A program made the position numbers and the translations under genes. From positions 25,436,455 through 25,500,454 of the forward strand of contig CAIIXF020000002.1 of the NCBI GenBank assembly GCA_903813345.2: a stretch of DNA of 64,000 nt. The letters are read 5' to 3'. The notes under the pieces are model-generated. The model was not told where the DNA came from and did not search any database. It worked only from the letters and a program-made list of their open reading frames with translations. Shown here in pieces: positions 11,716 to 22,000 of this stretch. Each line of letters starts with the position of its first letter. Position 1 is the first letter of the stretch. This stretch comes from Owenia fusiformis. Its lineage: Eukaryota; Annelida; Polychaeta; Sabellida; Oweniidae.

Positions 11716-12652
11716 ATGAAAACGATAATGCAAAATTTTCAAATGATTTTAATTTCGTTCGTATTTTGGGATATTTTACTTGCTGAACCGCACTTTGTAT
11801 CTGTTTCAATAAATCTCTCGAAACATCAGATGACAAATATGACGTGCGTAATGTACCCGTCTTCAGAACGCTTGGACAATCCACTGAAGTCGTTTAAAGT
11901 TGTGTCCGATATGCGATGTGCAGTTAGCTGTTTCGCCATACCAGACGAATGCCACTCGTTCAATATTCGGCAAATAGAAGGAGAGAAACATATGAAAGTG
12001 TGCGAGTTAAATGGACCCAGAGCCACTCAGGATCTGCCAAGGAATGCAACGGGAGATGTTGATCATTATGTAAGAACAGGTATGGTTTGTTAAATACTAA
12101 ACATTCTAAAACGATATGGAATTCAGGTTTTTCAATGAATTTGGGCAACGCGATTCTAGGAAAACGGAAAAAGATTTTTCTTTAATTGTATACATTTACA
12201 AGAGTGCCAAGACTACTCTTTGGGTGGCTATTTTGTTTTTAGGTTTAAAAACATCATCAAAGCATTTTTGGCCGGGGGGGGGGCGTACCCAGCCCCCCCC
12301 CTCCTGGCTACGGGCCTGTGTTTCTTCTGTGCTTAAGTATTATTTGAATCTATTTCCAGGGTACGGGTCGATATATCCATCTATAGAATGTAAATTTGAT
12401 ACGCTGGGTAAGTGGTACTCGGGAGATCTATCCGCTACTAAGTCTGGGAGAACGTGTCAGAGATGGGACTCGCAGTTTCCCCATGACCACACCCAAGACA
12501 TCCTGAATTTCCCAGAAGACACCTTTCCGGAAGCGAGCAACCATTGTCGTAATCCTGATGGTGAACCCAACGGTCCGTGGTGCTACACCACAGACAGTAA
12601 TACTCGATGGGAGTACTGCGATGTTTTGTTATGTCGCAGATGGTTAACTTAA
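11716..12652 (+). CDS. Secreted PAN/apple-like plus kringle protein, copy B
   Basis: Exons 11716-12079 and 12360-12652 join in phase 1 (ACAG|gtatgg donor, tttccag acceptor) and encode about 218 aa. An uninterrupted frame from 12116 through the second exon is intronic read-through, not the protein start. The layout matches the paralogue: signal peptide (ILISFVFWDILLAEP), a PAN-like segment with RCAVSCFAIPDECHSFN, then a full six-cysteine kringle (SGRTCQRWD, HCRNPDG, GPWCYTTD, RWEYCDV). Differences cluster in the signal peptide, the linker after CELNG, and the kringle loop (PHDHTQDILNF against PHEHSWNNILNF). Both copies keep intact frames and splice sites, so both are probably functional. Confidence 0.88.
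12262..12322. mobile_element. Short poly-C fold-back fragment in kringle intron
   Basis: A G-run and C-run inverted pair ending CTGGCTACGGGCCTG, inserted in the intron of copy B only. The terminal sequence is shared with elements at 14782, 19833, 50462 and 61239, so this is a short or deleted member of that family. Confidence 0.55.
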
Positions 12653-13397
12653 ATAGATAATGCATCACTTACTTTAGCATGTTTAGGCCTATTGTCTAAA
12701 CCATCCGAATGATACTATGTCAATTTATCGATATTTACAATGCCAATCATGTTATTGGCAGTAAGAGCGGTGTTTAAGTGGCGTAAGATTATGTCACGAA
12801 TAAGTAGCAAGAAAATTGTGTATTTCATACCTATTCAGCTTGATGGAGATTTAACTTACTTTCCACTCTCGAAATTATGTTCTCTTAATAATAAGCTACG
12901 GCATGGCTTATTTGAGTAACTGCTGAGAAAACACTTGTCAAAGAGCGATTCACTTTTTTGGGACACCCGGTATATATTTTATAAAATGAAAAGCCAATTT
13001 TGAATGATAAGCAGTCATTTTGAAAATTCCATCGTGACCAAACTTCTATGTCCAAAAGGTATCATCGTATAAAATGATTGGTAATCGATATGGCGAACCG
13101 AATGTTGACTGTCAACAATTTAATTATATGCGAAAATTATTTCAAAACTGTTATTGTTAACATTTTTAGTGCAACTGTTTTTTTTTGTTCCTTTCAATCT
13201 TATAAACACGTCTAAGGATAAGGAAGTGTTTTGTTATGGTAGGTTTTGGATATAGAGTTTATCCTGAAAGAAATGGGGACTCTTCGATTATTCTATAAAA
13301 GGTTCAAGATACTGTGATTAAAGATGTTTTATGATAAATGGTTTATCGTAATCGCTGAGATTTATCATTTATCAGCTGTGTGCTGTTTTATTAAAAG

Positions 13398-13664
13398 ATG
13401 CAAGAAGAATGCATTGTTAAAAATCTTCAAACTTTTCACTCGAAGGTTCTCGATTTCAACGCCGATGGCTTCATTGCATTTGATGAGTACTTAATCTTAT
13501 GGAAAGCTTATGACCTGGATCCACGTTTTGCCATGATGCAGTTTGATTACATGGATACTGACAACGATGGTAATATTAACCAGGAAGAAGCTGTGGATGC
13601 AATCATTGAATATGTATGCAATACTGACAGGGAAGGTTCACCAAATCGTTCTTTGGACCTTTAA
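13398..13664 (+). CDS. Two-EF-hand protein or terminal exon, sarcoplasmic Ca-binding-like
   Basis: An 88-codon frame encodes two canonical 12-residue EF-hand loops: DFNADGFIAFDE (about residues 19-30) and DTDNDGNINQEE (about 52-63). All calcium-ligand positions (1, 3, 5, 9, 12) are filled and the central Gly is present at position 6 in both. The spacing and the helix between them (LWKAYDLDPRFAMMQFDYM) recall the C-terminal pair of invertebrate sarcoplasmic calcium-binding proteins. An AG dinucleotide sits directly before the ATG, and an in-frame TAA lies six bases upstream. The piece is therefore either a small complete ORF or the last exon of a longer gene spliced at that AG. I could not find upstream exons, and a processed or partial copy is also possible. 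Confidence 0.5.
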   Translation: MQEECIVKNLQTFHSKVLDFNADGFIAFDEYLILWKAYDLDPRFAMMQFDYMDTDNDGNINQEEAVDAIIEYVCNTDREGSPNRSLDL

Positions 13665-14238
13665 TTACTTCTAACAGTTTGTGGAACTGTACTGATAATG
13701 CATAGTAAGAACCAGGTCTTGGGCCGATATAAAGATGGCAGCAGTGTTGAATCTATTAATCAATCTCAAAAGATTGATTTTTTGATACCAAGTAATATTA
13801 TATGGAATAAAACTGAGCTTTCTAACATATTTATTGTGTCCTCAACATTATTAATGTGACATCATAGAGCACACATGTTTGTTTTTGATAATTTACATGT
13901 TAGTCTCATTACACGTTTTCATATCTTTTTTCACAACATAGTACCAAGAATTGTTTCAATGGAAAAGAGGACGTCTCTAATTGGTCAAAAATATGGGCTC
14001 GGCATTCTCCGTCAGATTGAATCGGCAAAATTCGGTTGTATGGCTTACCTTCGGTTGTATGGCTTACCTTCGGCTGCATGCCCCAACCTCGATTGATTGG
14101 AAAAGATGCTGTCCCCAATGGAAAATACCACACACGTGACACTACACACCTCCCACAAGTATTCAAGAGATAATGATGTAGGGGTCCCCCGTTGGGTGTC
14201 CAGAGACTTGAAGCAAGACTTGCTTGTATTCGTGAATG
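13665..14238. other. Non-coding stretch with a small tandem repeat
   Basis: No gene seen. Around 14035-14080 a 21-bp unit (TTCGGTTGTATGGCTTACC) is tandemly repeated, with a third decayed copy. Confidence 0.5.
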
Positions 14239-14388
14239 CAACTAACGCCAGCTGTCGGCTACCGGATTAACCTACTATTTTATGGGCTACTCATTTAATT
14301 ACGAATAGTACCTGCCACTATTCCATTCATATTAAATGAATTGGCCATAAAATAGTATGTTAATGTGGTAGCCGTCGGGCGTTAGTTG
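14239..14388. mobile_element. 150-bp fold-back MITE
   Basis: Inverted ends CAACTAACGCC at 14239 and GGCGTTAGTTG ending at 14388 continue inward for almost 50 bases through CGGCTACC and CTATTTTATGG with few mismatches. Almost the whole element is a hairpin. No ORF. Confidence 0.65.
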
Positions 14389-14781
14389 GGCGCTAATATT
14401 TTGCACTTGCAAATTAGCTTAATAGTTTACCATTTCATTGGTTGGATTCCTTGTTTAATCCCAAGTGTTATGATTAGGTCAGTGCGTAATTATATTTAAT
14501 TATATATAATTACTTTATTATTTATTTATTATTTATATCCAAAATAAATATTATTTATATTAAGCTAATATTCAAACATTGTAAAGATCTTGCTGTATTC
14601 TTATGATTAATGACTATTTAGACCTCAGTTTGTTCTAGTACAGGGGAATCCCTACGCTACTATATTGAGCTAAAACAGAGATATATCAAAGTAATTCTGA
14701 CAAGTTGTTACTTTCAACAACCAATCACAACTCGGAATTATGATTTGAATCGTGCTTACATAAGCATGAAATCAGCAATAT

Positions 14782-16479
14782 CAGGGCCGTCAGATGGGGG
14801 GGTGCGATGGGTGCGACCGCACCCCCCTTTGTTACCCCCCCAAAATAAATTTGAATATTTTTTTTGTTATTTTTTTTCATTGACTCATACACTTTGAAAG
14901 TACCCAGAAAGCACCAAATAGCATCTTAAAATTGTAAAATTTTCTAGGGGTATTGGCCACCCCTCACACCCCCCACAAAACAATGGAAAAGTTCTAAATT
15001 TATTTTAGTGTTTTGTCTCAGACACTTTTAAAGTGCCCAGACATCATCAAATAGCTCTTTGATATAGTTGGTGTTTCTGGGGGACTTGCTCCCCCTCTTG
15101 CATCTTGCACTTGCATAACCCCCCCCCTCTGGCGCCCCCCTTGACCCCCCGTCTGGCGCCCCCCCCTCTTGACCCCCCCACCAGAAAGCACCAAATAGCG
15201 TCGTAAAATTGTAAAATTTTCTAGGGGGAGTGGGCCACCCCTCACACCCCAAACAAAACAATGGAAAAGTTCTGAATTTGTTTTATGTATTGTCTCAGAC
15301 ACTTTTAAATTGCCCACACATCATCAAATAGCTCCTTGATAAAGTTAATGATTCTGGAAGACTAACACTTACTCGCCCTCTGGCATCCCCACTCCACCTC
15401 CCCCTCTGGCAGCCCCCCCCCCCCTTAACACCCCCCCCCCCAAAAAAAAAAAAAAATTTGGGATGAGATTTTTCAAATTTTTTTATTGACTCATACATTT
15501 TTAAAGTGCCCAGAAAGCACCAAATAGCATCTTAATTTTGTAAAATTTTCTTGGGAAATATGCGCTTTTAGGCACAGACACTTTTAAAGTGCCCAAACTT
15601 CTAATGGAATAGCACCTTGATATTGTAAGTTTTGATATGGGGGACAAACACTTGCTCCCCCTCTGGCACCCCAGCCCCACCTCCCCCTCTGGCACCCCTC
15701 TCCACCCTCTTTGACACCCCCAAAATTTGAAAAAATTGTGATTGTTTTTCAATGTTTTTATTGACTAATACCTTTAAAAGTGCCCAGAAGCACCAAATAT
15801 CATCTTTAAATTGTAAAATTTTTTAGGAGAGTTAGCTACCTCACATCCCCCTATATTCTGAATTTCATGTATTGTCTCAGACATTTTTTAGTGCCCAGAC
15901 ATCATCAAATAGCACCTTGATATGGTCAATGTTTCTGGGGGACATCCCTTGCTCCACTACTGGCACCCCACCCAACTTCACCCTCTCATCCTCTTTGACA
16001 CCCCCAAAAGAATTTGAAAAAAAATTCACATTTTTCTTATTGACTCATAACGCACAGGCCTACCAGATGGTTCCAAATTCGCTCCAAATACAAGCAAATT
16101 TCAAAATTTTCCTGGGGGAGAACCCCCAGACCCCCCTGAATGCTCGGTTTTTTATTCACTCAACTCTTATTCTTGTGGTGGTGGCGTACTACTAACTTAG
16201 AAACTTACACTTTGAAAGTGCCCAGGAAGCACCAAATAGCATCTCAAAACTGTAAAATTTTCTAGGGGGAGTGGACCACTCCTCATACCCCCCACAAAAC
16301 AATTGGAACGTTTGGATGTTGCATTTGTTAATTCCAAACCAATATAGGGAGTAACTCACCCCCCCCCCCCCTCTGTCTTACGTGATTTGATTTACGCGGT
16401 AAAAAAATTGACAATTTTATATTCTCTTTAGTAAGTTAAAAACCGCACCCCCCTTGGAGAAAAGTGTCTTACGGGCCTG
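14782..16479. mobile_element. 1.7-kb inverted-repeat element with tandem poly-C-rich core
   Basis: Left end CAGGGCCGTCAGA and right end, read in reverse, CAGGCCCGTAAGACA form imperfect inverted termini. Next to each is a GGGGGGTGCG block in mirrored orientation. The core holds about five tandem units of 270-430 bp. Each has AGTGCCCAGAAAGCACCAAA, TTGTAAAATTTTCTAGGGG, a GTCTCAGACACTTTTAAAGT block, and C-runs with CTCTGGCACCCC. Open frames here are low-complexity Gly/Pro-rich products of the repeat, not genes. Its termini relate it to the short elements at 19833, 50462 and 61239. Confidence 0.65.
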
Positions 16480-16504
16480 AATATTCTTATTTATATTTGC
16501 ACAA

Positions 16505-16680
16505 TTTTGACAGGTAAAATAATGCATTTTACCTGGTATATAAAGAAGCCGGCAAGATCTGTTGATTCAGTAAGTTTTACTCACTCACAACTATGCTAAA
16601 CAACCGATGAAAGGAGAAACAACGACGAGATTACTGAAACGCGCTGCTGACCGGATCGATCTCAAGAATAGAATTGGAAA
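16505..16680 (+). promoter_or_regulatory. Possible TATA-type promoter remnant
   Basis: A perfect inverted repeat with arms CAGGTAAAAT and ATTTTACCTG (16512-16536) is followed directly by GGTATATAAAG. Some 75 bp downstream is an ATGAAAGGAG frame coding about 25 residues (RAADRIDLKNRIG-like) before a stop. This could be the start of a decayed retroelement or a lost gene. No downstream gene supports it. Confidence 0.25.
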
Positions 16681-16965
16681 TTAAAATAAATAAGGAAACT
16701 AAATCAAAAGAGTCGTGTTCGATTAGGGAGTCAGGAACCCTGCGAGTACTAAAGGATCACAAGGTCCCGAAGTTACAGTTACGATCCGTAACACAAGGGA
16801 CGAATGATCAGCCTTTCATGCTAAATAATAAAAGTATTGATCACTGCCAATTTCCATTCCACTGAACCGTACTACCCTAAATCACTGTGATGATATCATA
16901 AAAAGTTGTAATAAGCTGGACATTCTCAGCATTTACTCCAGCTGTTTCTTTCAATCTCATAATGA

Positions 16966-17525
16966 ATGCCAAAGTTTTTAAATGTATGTGAGCGTCAAGT
17001 TCAGATAAACATGTCTTTAAATGTATGTGAACTTCAAGTTTACATAAACACGTCTTTAAATGTATGTGAGCTTGAAGTTCACATAAACATGTCTTTAAAT
17101 GTGTGTGAACTTCAAGTTCACATAAACACGTCTTTAAATGCATGTGAACTTCAAGTTCACATAAACATGTCTTTAAATGTATGTGAGCTTCAAGCTCAGA
17201 TAAACATGTCTTTAAATGTATGTGAACTTCAAGTTCACATAAGGATGTCTTTAAATGCATGTGAACTTCAAGTTCACATAAACATGTCTTTAAATGTATG
17301 TGAGCTTCAAGCTCAGATAAACATGTCTTTAAATGTATGTGAACTTCAAGTTCACATAAGGATGTCTTTAAATGTATGTGATCTTCAAGTTCACATAAAC
17401 ACGTCTTTAAATGCATGTGAACTTCAAGTCCACATACACATGTTTTTAAATGTATGTGAACTTCAAGTTCACATAAACATTCTTTAATTGTATGTAACTT
17501 CAAGTTCAGATAAACATGTCTTTAT
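16966..17525. repeat. 39-bp hairpin minisatellite, about 14 copies
   Basis: The unit reads approximately ATGTCTTTAAATGTATGTG plus AACTTCAAGTTCACATAAAC. Each unit contains the palindrome ATGTGAACTT-C-AAGTTCACAT. The period is 39 bases, equal to 13 codons, so both strands stay open: + from 16966 to 17487 (MSLNVCELQVHIN repeats) and - from 17503 to 16877 (CELEVHIHLKTCL repeats). Variant units recur with a 117-bp (three-unit) higher-order pattern. There is no signal peptide, splice context or known domain, so I regard it as a satellite, not a gene. Confidence 0.8.
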
Positions 17526-18159
17526 TGGGCCCATTTTTGAAAATCTGGCCTGAAATGAAAAATAAGGCCAAAAAGCCCATTAATGATACCCAAAAAGACC
17601 CATTAATTTAAGCCCTACAACATTTTATTGGCCCATTAAGACCCATTAATTTAAGCCCTACAACATTTTATTCATATTGGCTCATGGGGGGGGGGGGGCA
17701 TGGGGTCCATCCCCCTCCCCATTGGATCCGGCAGTGCAGCGAGAGTGTTTGGTGGGTATTTATAAAGAGAAGAGTTAGTTCATTTAGTACGACTGTCAAG
17801 AAGTTTGTGGATTACAAAGAGCCATCTTTAAATGAGTTTAGAACTACACCGGGAGAACTACATGACTTACATATATGGTTTATAATCTTACCATGTCGTT
17901 CTAGCATGGTTCAGATACATATATTGATATGTCAGATACTAAGCATATACAATAGCATTTAATATGATTTAAGGGTTGCTTATTCAGAATCATAAGTTAT
18001 CAGATGTAACATTATTACCTACTATAAATATTTGAATTTCCGGGTTCGAATAACTCATTGCTTGTTTTCCTAGCTTTGTTAAAAAAACTCTCGTAATATC
18101 TCCAAAAACAATCACGTGATCAGTTTAAAACGTAATTTTGTATTTCGCCAAAATGGAGG

Positions 18160-18289
18160 CGCCAAATTTATATACAATATTTGTCGAACGATTTAACACG
18201 CCTGTAGTGTCTGGATAACGTTGATTCAATGTTCCTCGGCTAGATGAAGTATTAAAGAACACGACGGAATAATAATCACTGAAATCAGG
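18160..18289 (+). promoter_or_regulatory. Probable promoter and untranslated first exon of JADE
   Basis: A strong donor, ATCAGG|gtaagt, lies at 18289/18290 upstream of the first coding exon, which itself begins with an acceptor and a short 5' UTR. A relatively GC-rich patch, AAAATGGAGGCGCC, lies at about 18151-18166. The inference is a non-coding exon 1 ending at 18289; its start is not visible from sequence. Confidence 0.45.
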
Positions 18290-19034
18290 GTAAGTTCAAG
18301 TATATTTTAGGGGGCTTGAATATTTAATTAGATGTTTTGAATTCGACCATTTTGCACATTTTGCAGTTCAAATCTCACAGATTTTGAAAATAAAATGAGC
18401 ACAAAGGTCAACTGTAACATCACCTGTCATTTTGAATACCGAATCCAATCGGGTCACTGGTACTCTTGTGACATGAATGCTTAGGAAATGTCACAAATTA
18501 GTTTCTAAATCCAACAAAATTCACTTGCATGCCCGGTTTTGCAGTGCAGCCGGTAAAATGATGAAACTGAAGTGAAACTTCTTTCAGTGTGGAATGGGGA
18601 CAGGCCCATCATAGCTAGATGTACCTGTAGGTCTACATTTCTGAATATTTATAATGTTTCCATACTTTCCAGGGAGTATTACACACACAACCCTCTTCAA
18701 TATATTTAAAAATCTAGTATGAAACTTGTTTATGTCCTAATAATAGGGCGCTGTGTTTCTGATGTTCACTGTATTGGGTAAAGTTTCAAATGCAGAGTGA
18801 GTTGTATATATAGCCGGTAGTTACCTTCATTGAAAACATCGAAACTGTCTTCTATATGATGTCATAAAGGGTCACTCACATGCTTGCAATGCAGGATTGG
18901 TGTAGATTATTAGTCTAGGGTCCTAAATGTAGTTCTGAAGCTTTCAATATAAATGCTAAATATACTTAAGATGTCAACATATTAAATATCACATGTTAAA
19001 TTTTCCAGGTTTGCAGATTGAGGGAGCAATCACT

Positions 19035-22000
19035 ATGACGGCTAAGAGCAAGTCTAGAAAGTCCTCCTCCATTGCTGCTGAAGACAGTAAGTCGCATACA
19101 TTGCATGAATAAAAAATATCAAATTTCGAGGTGTTTATTTGATTATATACATGAAAAGTCCAGAAATAGAGAGCGGTAACATGTACAGATTACTGAACAT
19201 TAAGTCGTTGCCTTTACTTGCATTGTTCAAGTTAAAAAATAGTTATGTCAACAACGTTATTCATCAATCCCATTGATTAGATAAAATATACAATTTAAAT
19301 TTAGGTTGACTTTCAATTCCTTTCTCAGTGTTCCGTTCTAGTTTAAATTCTTTGACATCAAAGAATAAAAATCCATGTTAGAGCTGGACCAATATTTTGA
19401 TCCATGATTTTGGAATACATGCCTTTACTGTATTAAAAGATCCAATTTAATTAAACAAGATTGTACATTTAACAATACAATGTTAATACTCTCAGTAGAT
19501 TCTGGATTAAAATATGTGTTTAGTGCTTCTAAGTACATTTAATTAAACAGCTTATGTTAGGCCTGTAACAACATCAAAGCTTTCCTACTCAATCATTCAC
19601 AGTCATTCCAATATTCAGATTTTTCATTCAAATTCTGAAATTTCATTCAATAACAAAAAGTATGCTTTATAGTGTTAAAATATTGTTTTTACAATTGGAT
19701 ATTAATTATTAAAATTCTAAAGTTTATACATTTCAAGTTATGCTGATGTATGTACTGATACAGTTAAATCATGGGCTTTCAATTAGAAAGCCCATGGTTA
19801 AATTTAGGCTAATGCATGGAAAAGATAAATTTCAGGGCCTTAGCCAGGGTGGGGAGAGGATTTGGGTGAACTAAGAATTCTTTGAGACTCATGCAGTTTT
19901 GCACCATTCTGCAAACTTTTCAAGTGACTTTGAGCAAAAGTTGTCAAATGTGAACCCCCCTGGAATTTTTGAAAAGTAGACCCCCTTAGCAAAAGCTGAC
20001 AATGGGCCTGCATGTTATGTTTCAAGTTTGTCTAATGTATGTAATGCTAGTTATTCTCATATATGTAATGACATATTTCAGTGGAGTTGAGACTTACTGA
20101 ACGCAAACCTCGGAAGAGGAAGATCAGCACAAGTGAAGACGATGATGATGATACAGGTAAACATCTAGTTATAGAAATATTCATTCATATTCATGATGAT
20201 GATACAGGACAGGTAAACATCTAGTTATAGAAATATTCAAAATTCATTATTCGTTGTTCCGACTATTTTCATGCTATAGTTTCAGCTGAAGGTGTTTGAC
20301 CTACTTACAGCAAAAATACATGTAATTACTAGAATAGTATATAATCTGTTCCAAATCAAATTTCCCTTCCCAGAATGAAATAGTCATTATGCACATATGT
20401 ATGCACTATGCAATATGCATCTATTCTGGATGTAAGCGAAATGTGAAGAGTGATATTCCAAAATGTTATTTTTATTTCAGAGTCCACAAATTCCCCATCG
20501 ATTAGTAAAAGAGAGAATGGCCGCCAGGCTAGCTCCCACAATAAACCTGCAGAAGTATGTATTATCTGACTAGTGAATGATAACCTAATAAAAATTCACA
20601 TGTTTTACCATCTACCTGTTATTGAGGTTACAAGTTGCACCTTTGTTTATAATTTTATGTCACAACTAGAAGTGATGACGTATTGTTATAGTCACCAATT
20701 TGATTAAGGATAGTGTTTTGGTATTGACATTCGGCGGCTGAAGTTTGGCGTCTGTTAGAAAATGCAATAACTCATAAGGTGGTGATATTTTGTCATGTTA
20801 TGTTTGTTGAAAATTATCAGGTACCCAATTGAACATCCATTTGGACTTTATTTGAAGAACTGCATATTTTAATCAGTTTTTCAATATTTTCACTTTATAT
20901 GTATAGTATTTTTAGACCTTTGTTGTTAATTTCTTAAAATTACCATGTACTCAAATGTACATCAATCTGGATACAATTTAAAGAATTTTGTATATTATGA
21001 TCAGTTTTCATCACTTTTAAAGACACTTTACACGCAATATAGATCTGACGCAAATAATTAGGATCAAACTATTTACTGTGTGATTTAAATGTTTCAGTTG
21101 TTCCGTAAAGATTTGATCAGTGCAATGAAGTTACCAGACCAGGAGCCACTGGCGCACGGAGAGTTTTTCCGAATCTGTGATCCTTGGAGGCAAGAATGGG
21201 AAAAAGGAGTACAAGTCCCCGTAAACGCAGAAAAAATCAACAGAGCCAATGTCAAGTATGTGATGAATATTTTTAACAGAATTCATCCAACAATACATGT
21301 AATTGTAGTCCTGCTTCTTGATCTTGTTTTGTTTTATAGTCAAAATGTTTTATGAATAGGCATTAACTAATTTTTGATCAAGTTAAAGTAAGTTTTCAAA
21401 TATTCTGGAATGAGAAATTCTAATGACAACCCTGTAGACACTGCACAATTTTTCTATTTACCTACTAAATATTGATAAACGGCTAAACTTGGTGTGAGAA
21501 ATATGAGACAGTAGTTTTTGCAGCATAAAACTCTTTTAGATACAAGGGTCAGTCAAAAAGTTTCTTACTTTTGACTCCTGATTTTATAATAATACACCTT
21601 TTTTAATTTAGTGAAATATTATTATTCCAGTGCATTGAAAGAGAAATCCAGATTAGGTGGTGATTTCAAACTACCTCGCAAGTTCCTGCACACTTCCAAT
21701 GATGAAACATACAAGGCTGGGCTACATGAACTCACTGGGATGCATGAATTAGCAGAACAGGTCTGCCGCTATGATTTAGATGAAGTGGATGTGGAATGGT
21801 TGGATAAACTGAATGAGATACGTGAAGATATGGGTAGGTGCACCATTGATATAATCGCAAATATAGACTCATTTAAGCAAAACTAATCAAATGATTTTAT
21901 GATGAACATAGTGGTACTGGCAGTGGCCCCAGAAAAATGTTCTTTGTAAAAAGGGGTCAAGGGGAAATGTGGGTCAAATTTAATCAGAGCATATAGGCTC

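Larger units (their letters stand above)
11270..13075 (+). repeat. Segmental duplication, copy B
   Basis: Counterpart of 1644-3775. The upstream flank, both kringle-gene exons and part of the 3' flank align. The intron of this copy carries a poly-C-rich insertion that copy A lacks. Confidence 0.75.

Noticed and set aside
12116-12652. Single 178-codon frame containing the second kringle
   Set aside because: Its first 80 codons are intron, including a poly-C insertion. The splice from 12079 to 12360 matches the paralogue and restores the signal peptide and PAN segment.
15018-15752. Gly-rich minus-strand frames as proteins
   Set aside because: They arise from poly-C tracts and the tandem core of the 14782-16479 element.
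16877-17503. 208-codon repeat protein on the minus strand
   Set aside because: It is the translation of a 39-bp satellite, equally open on the other strand, without promoter, signal or splice context.
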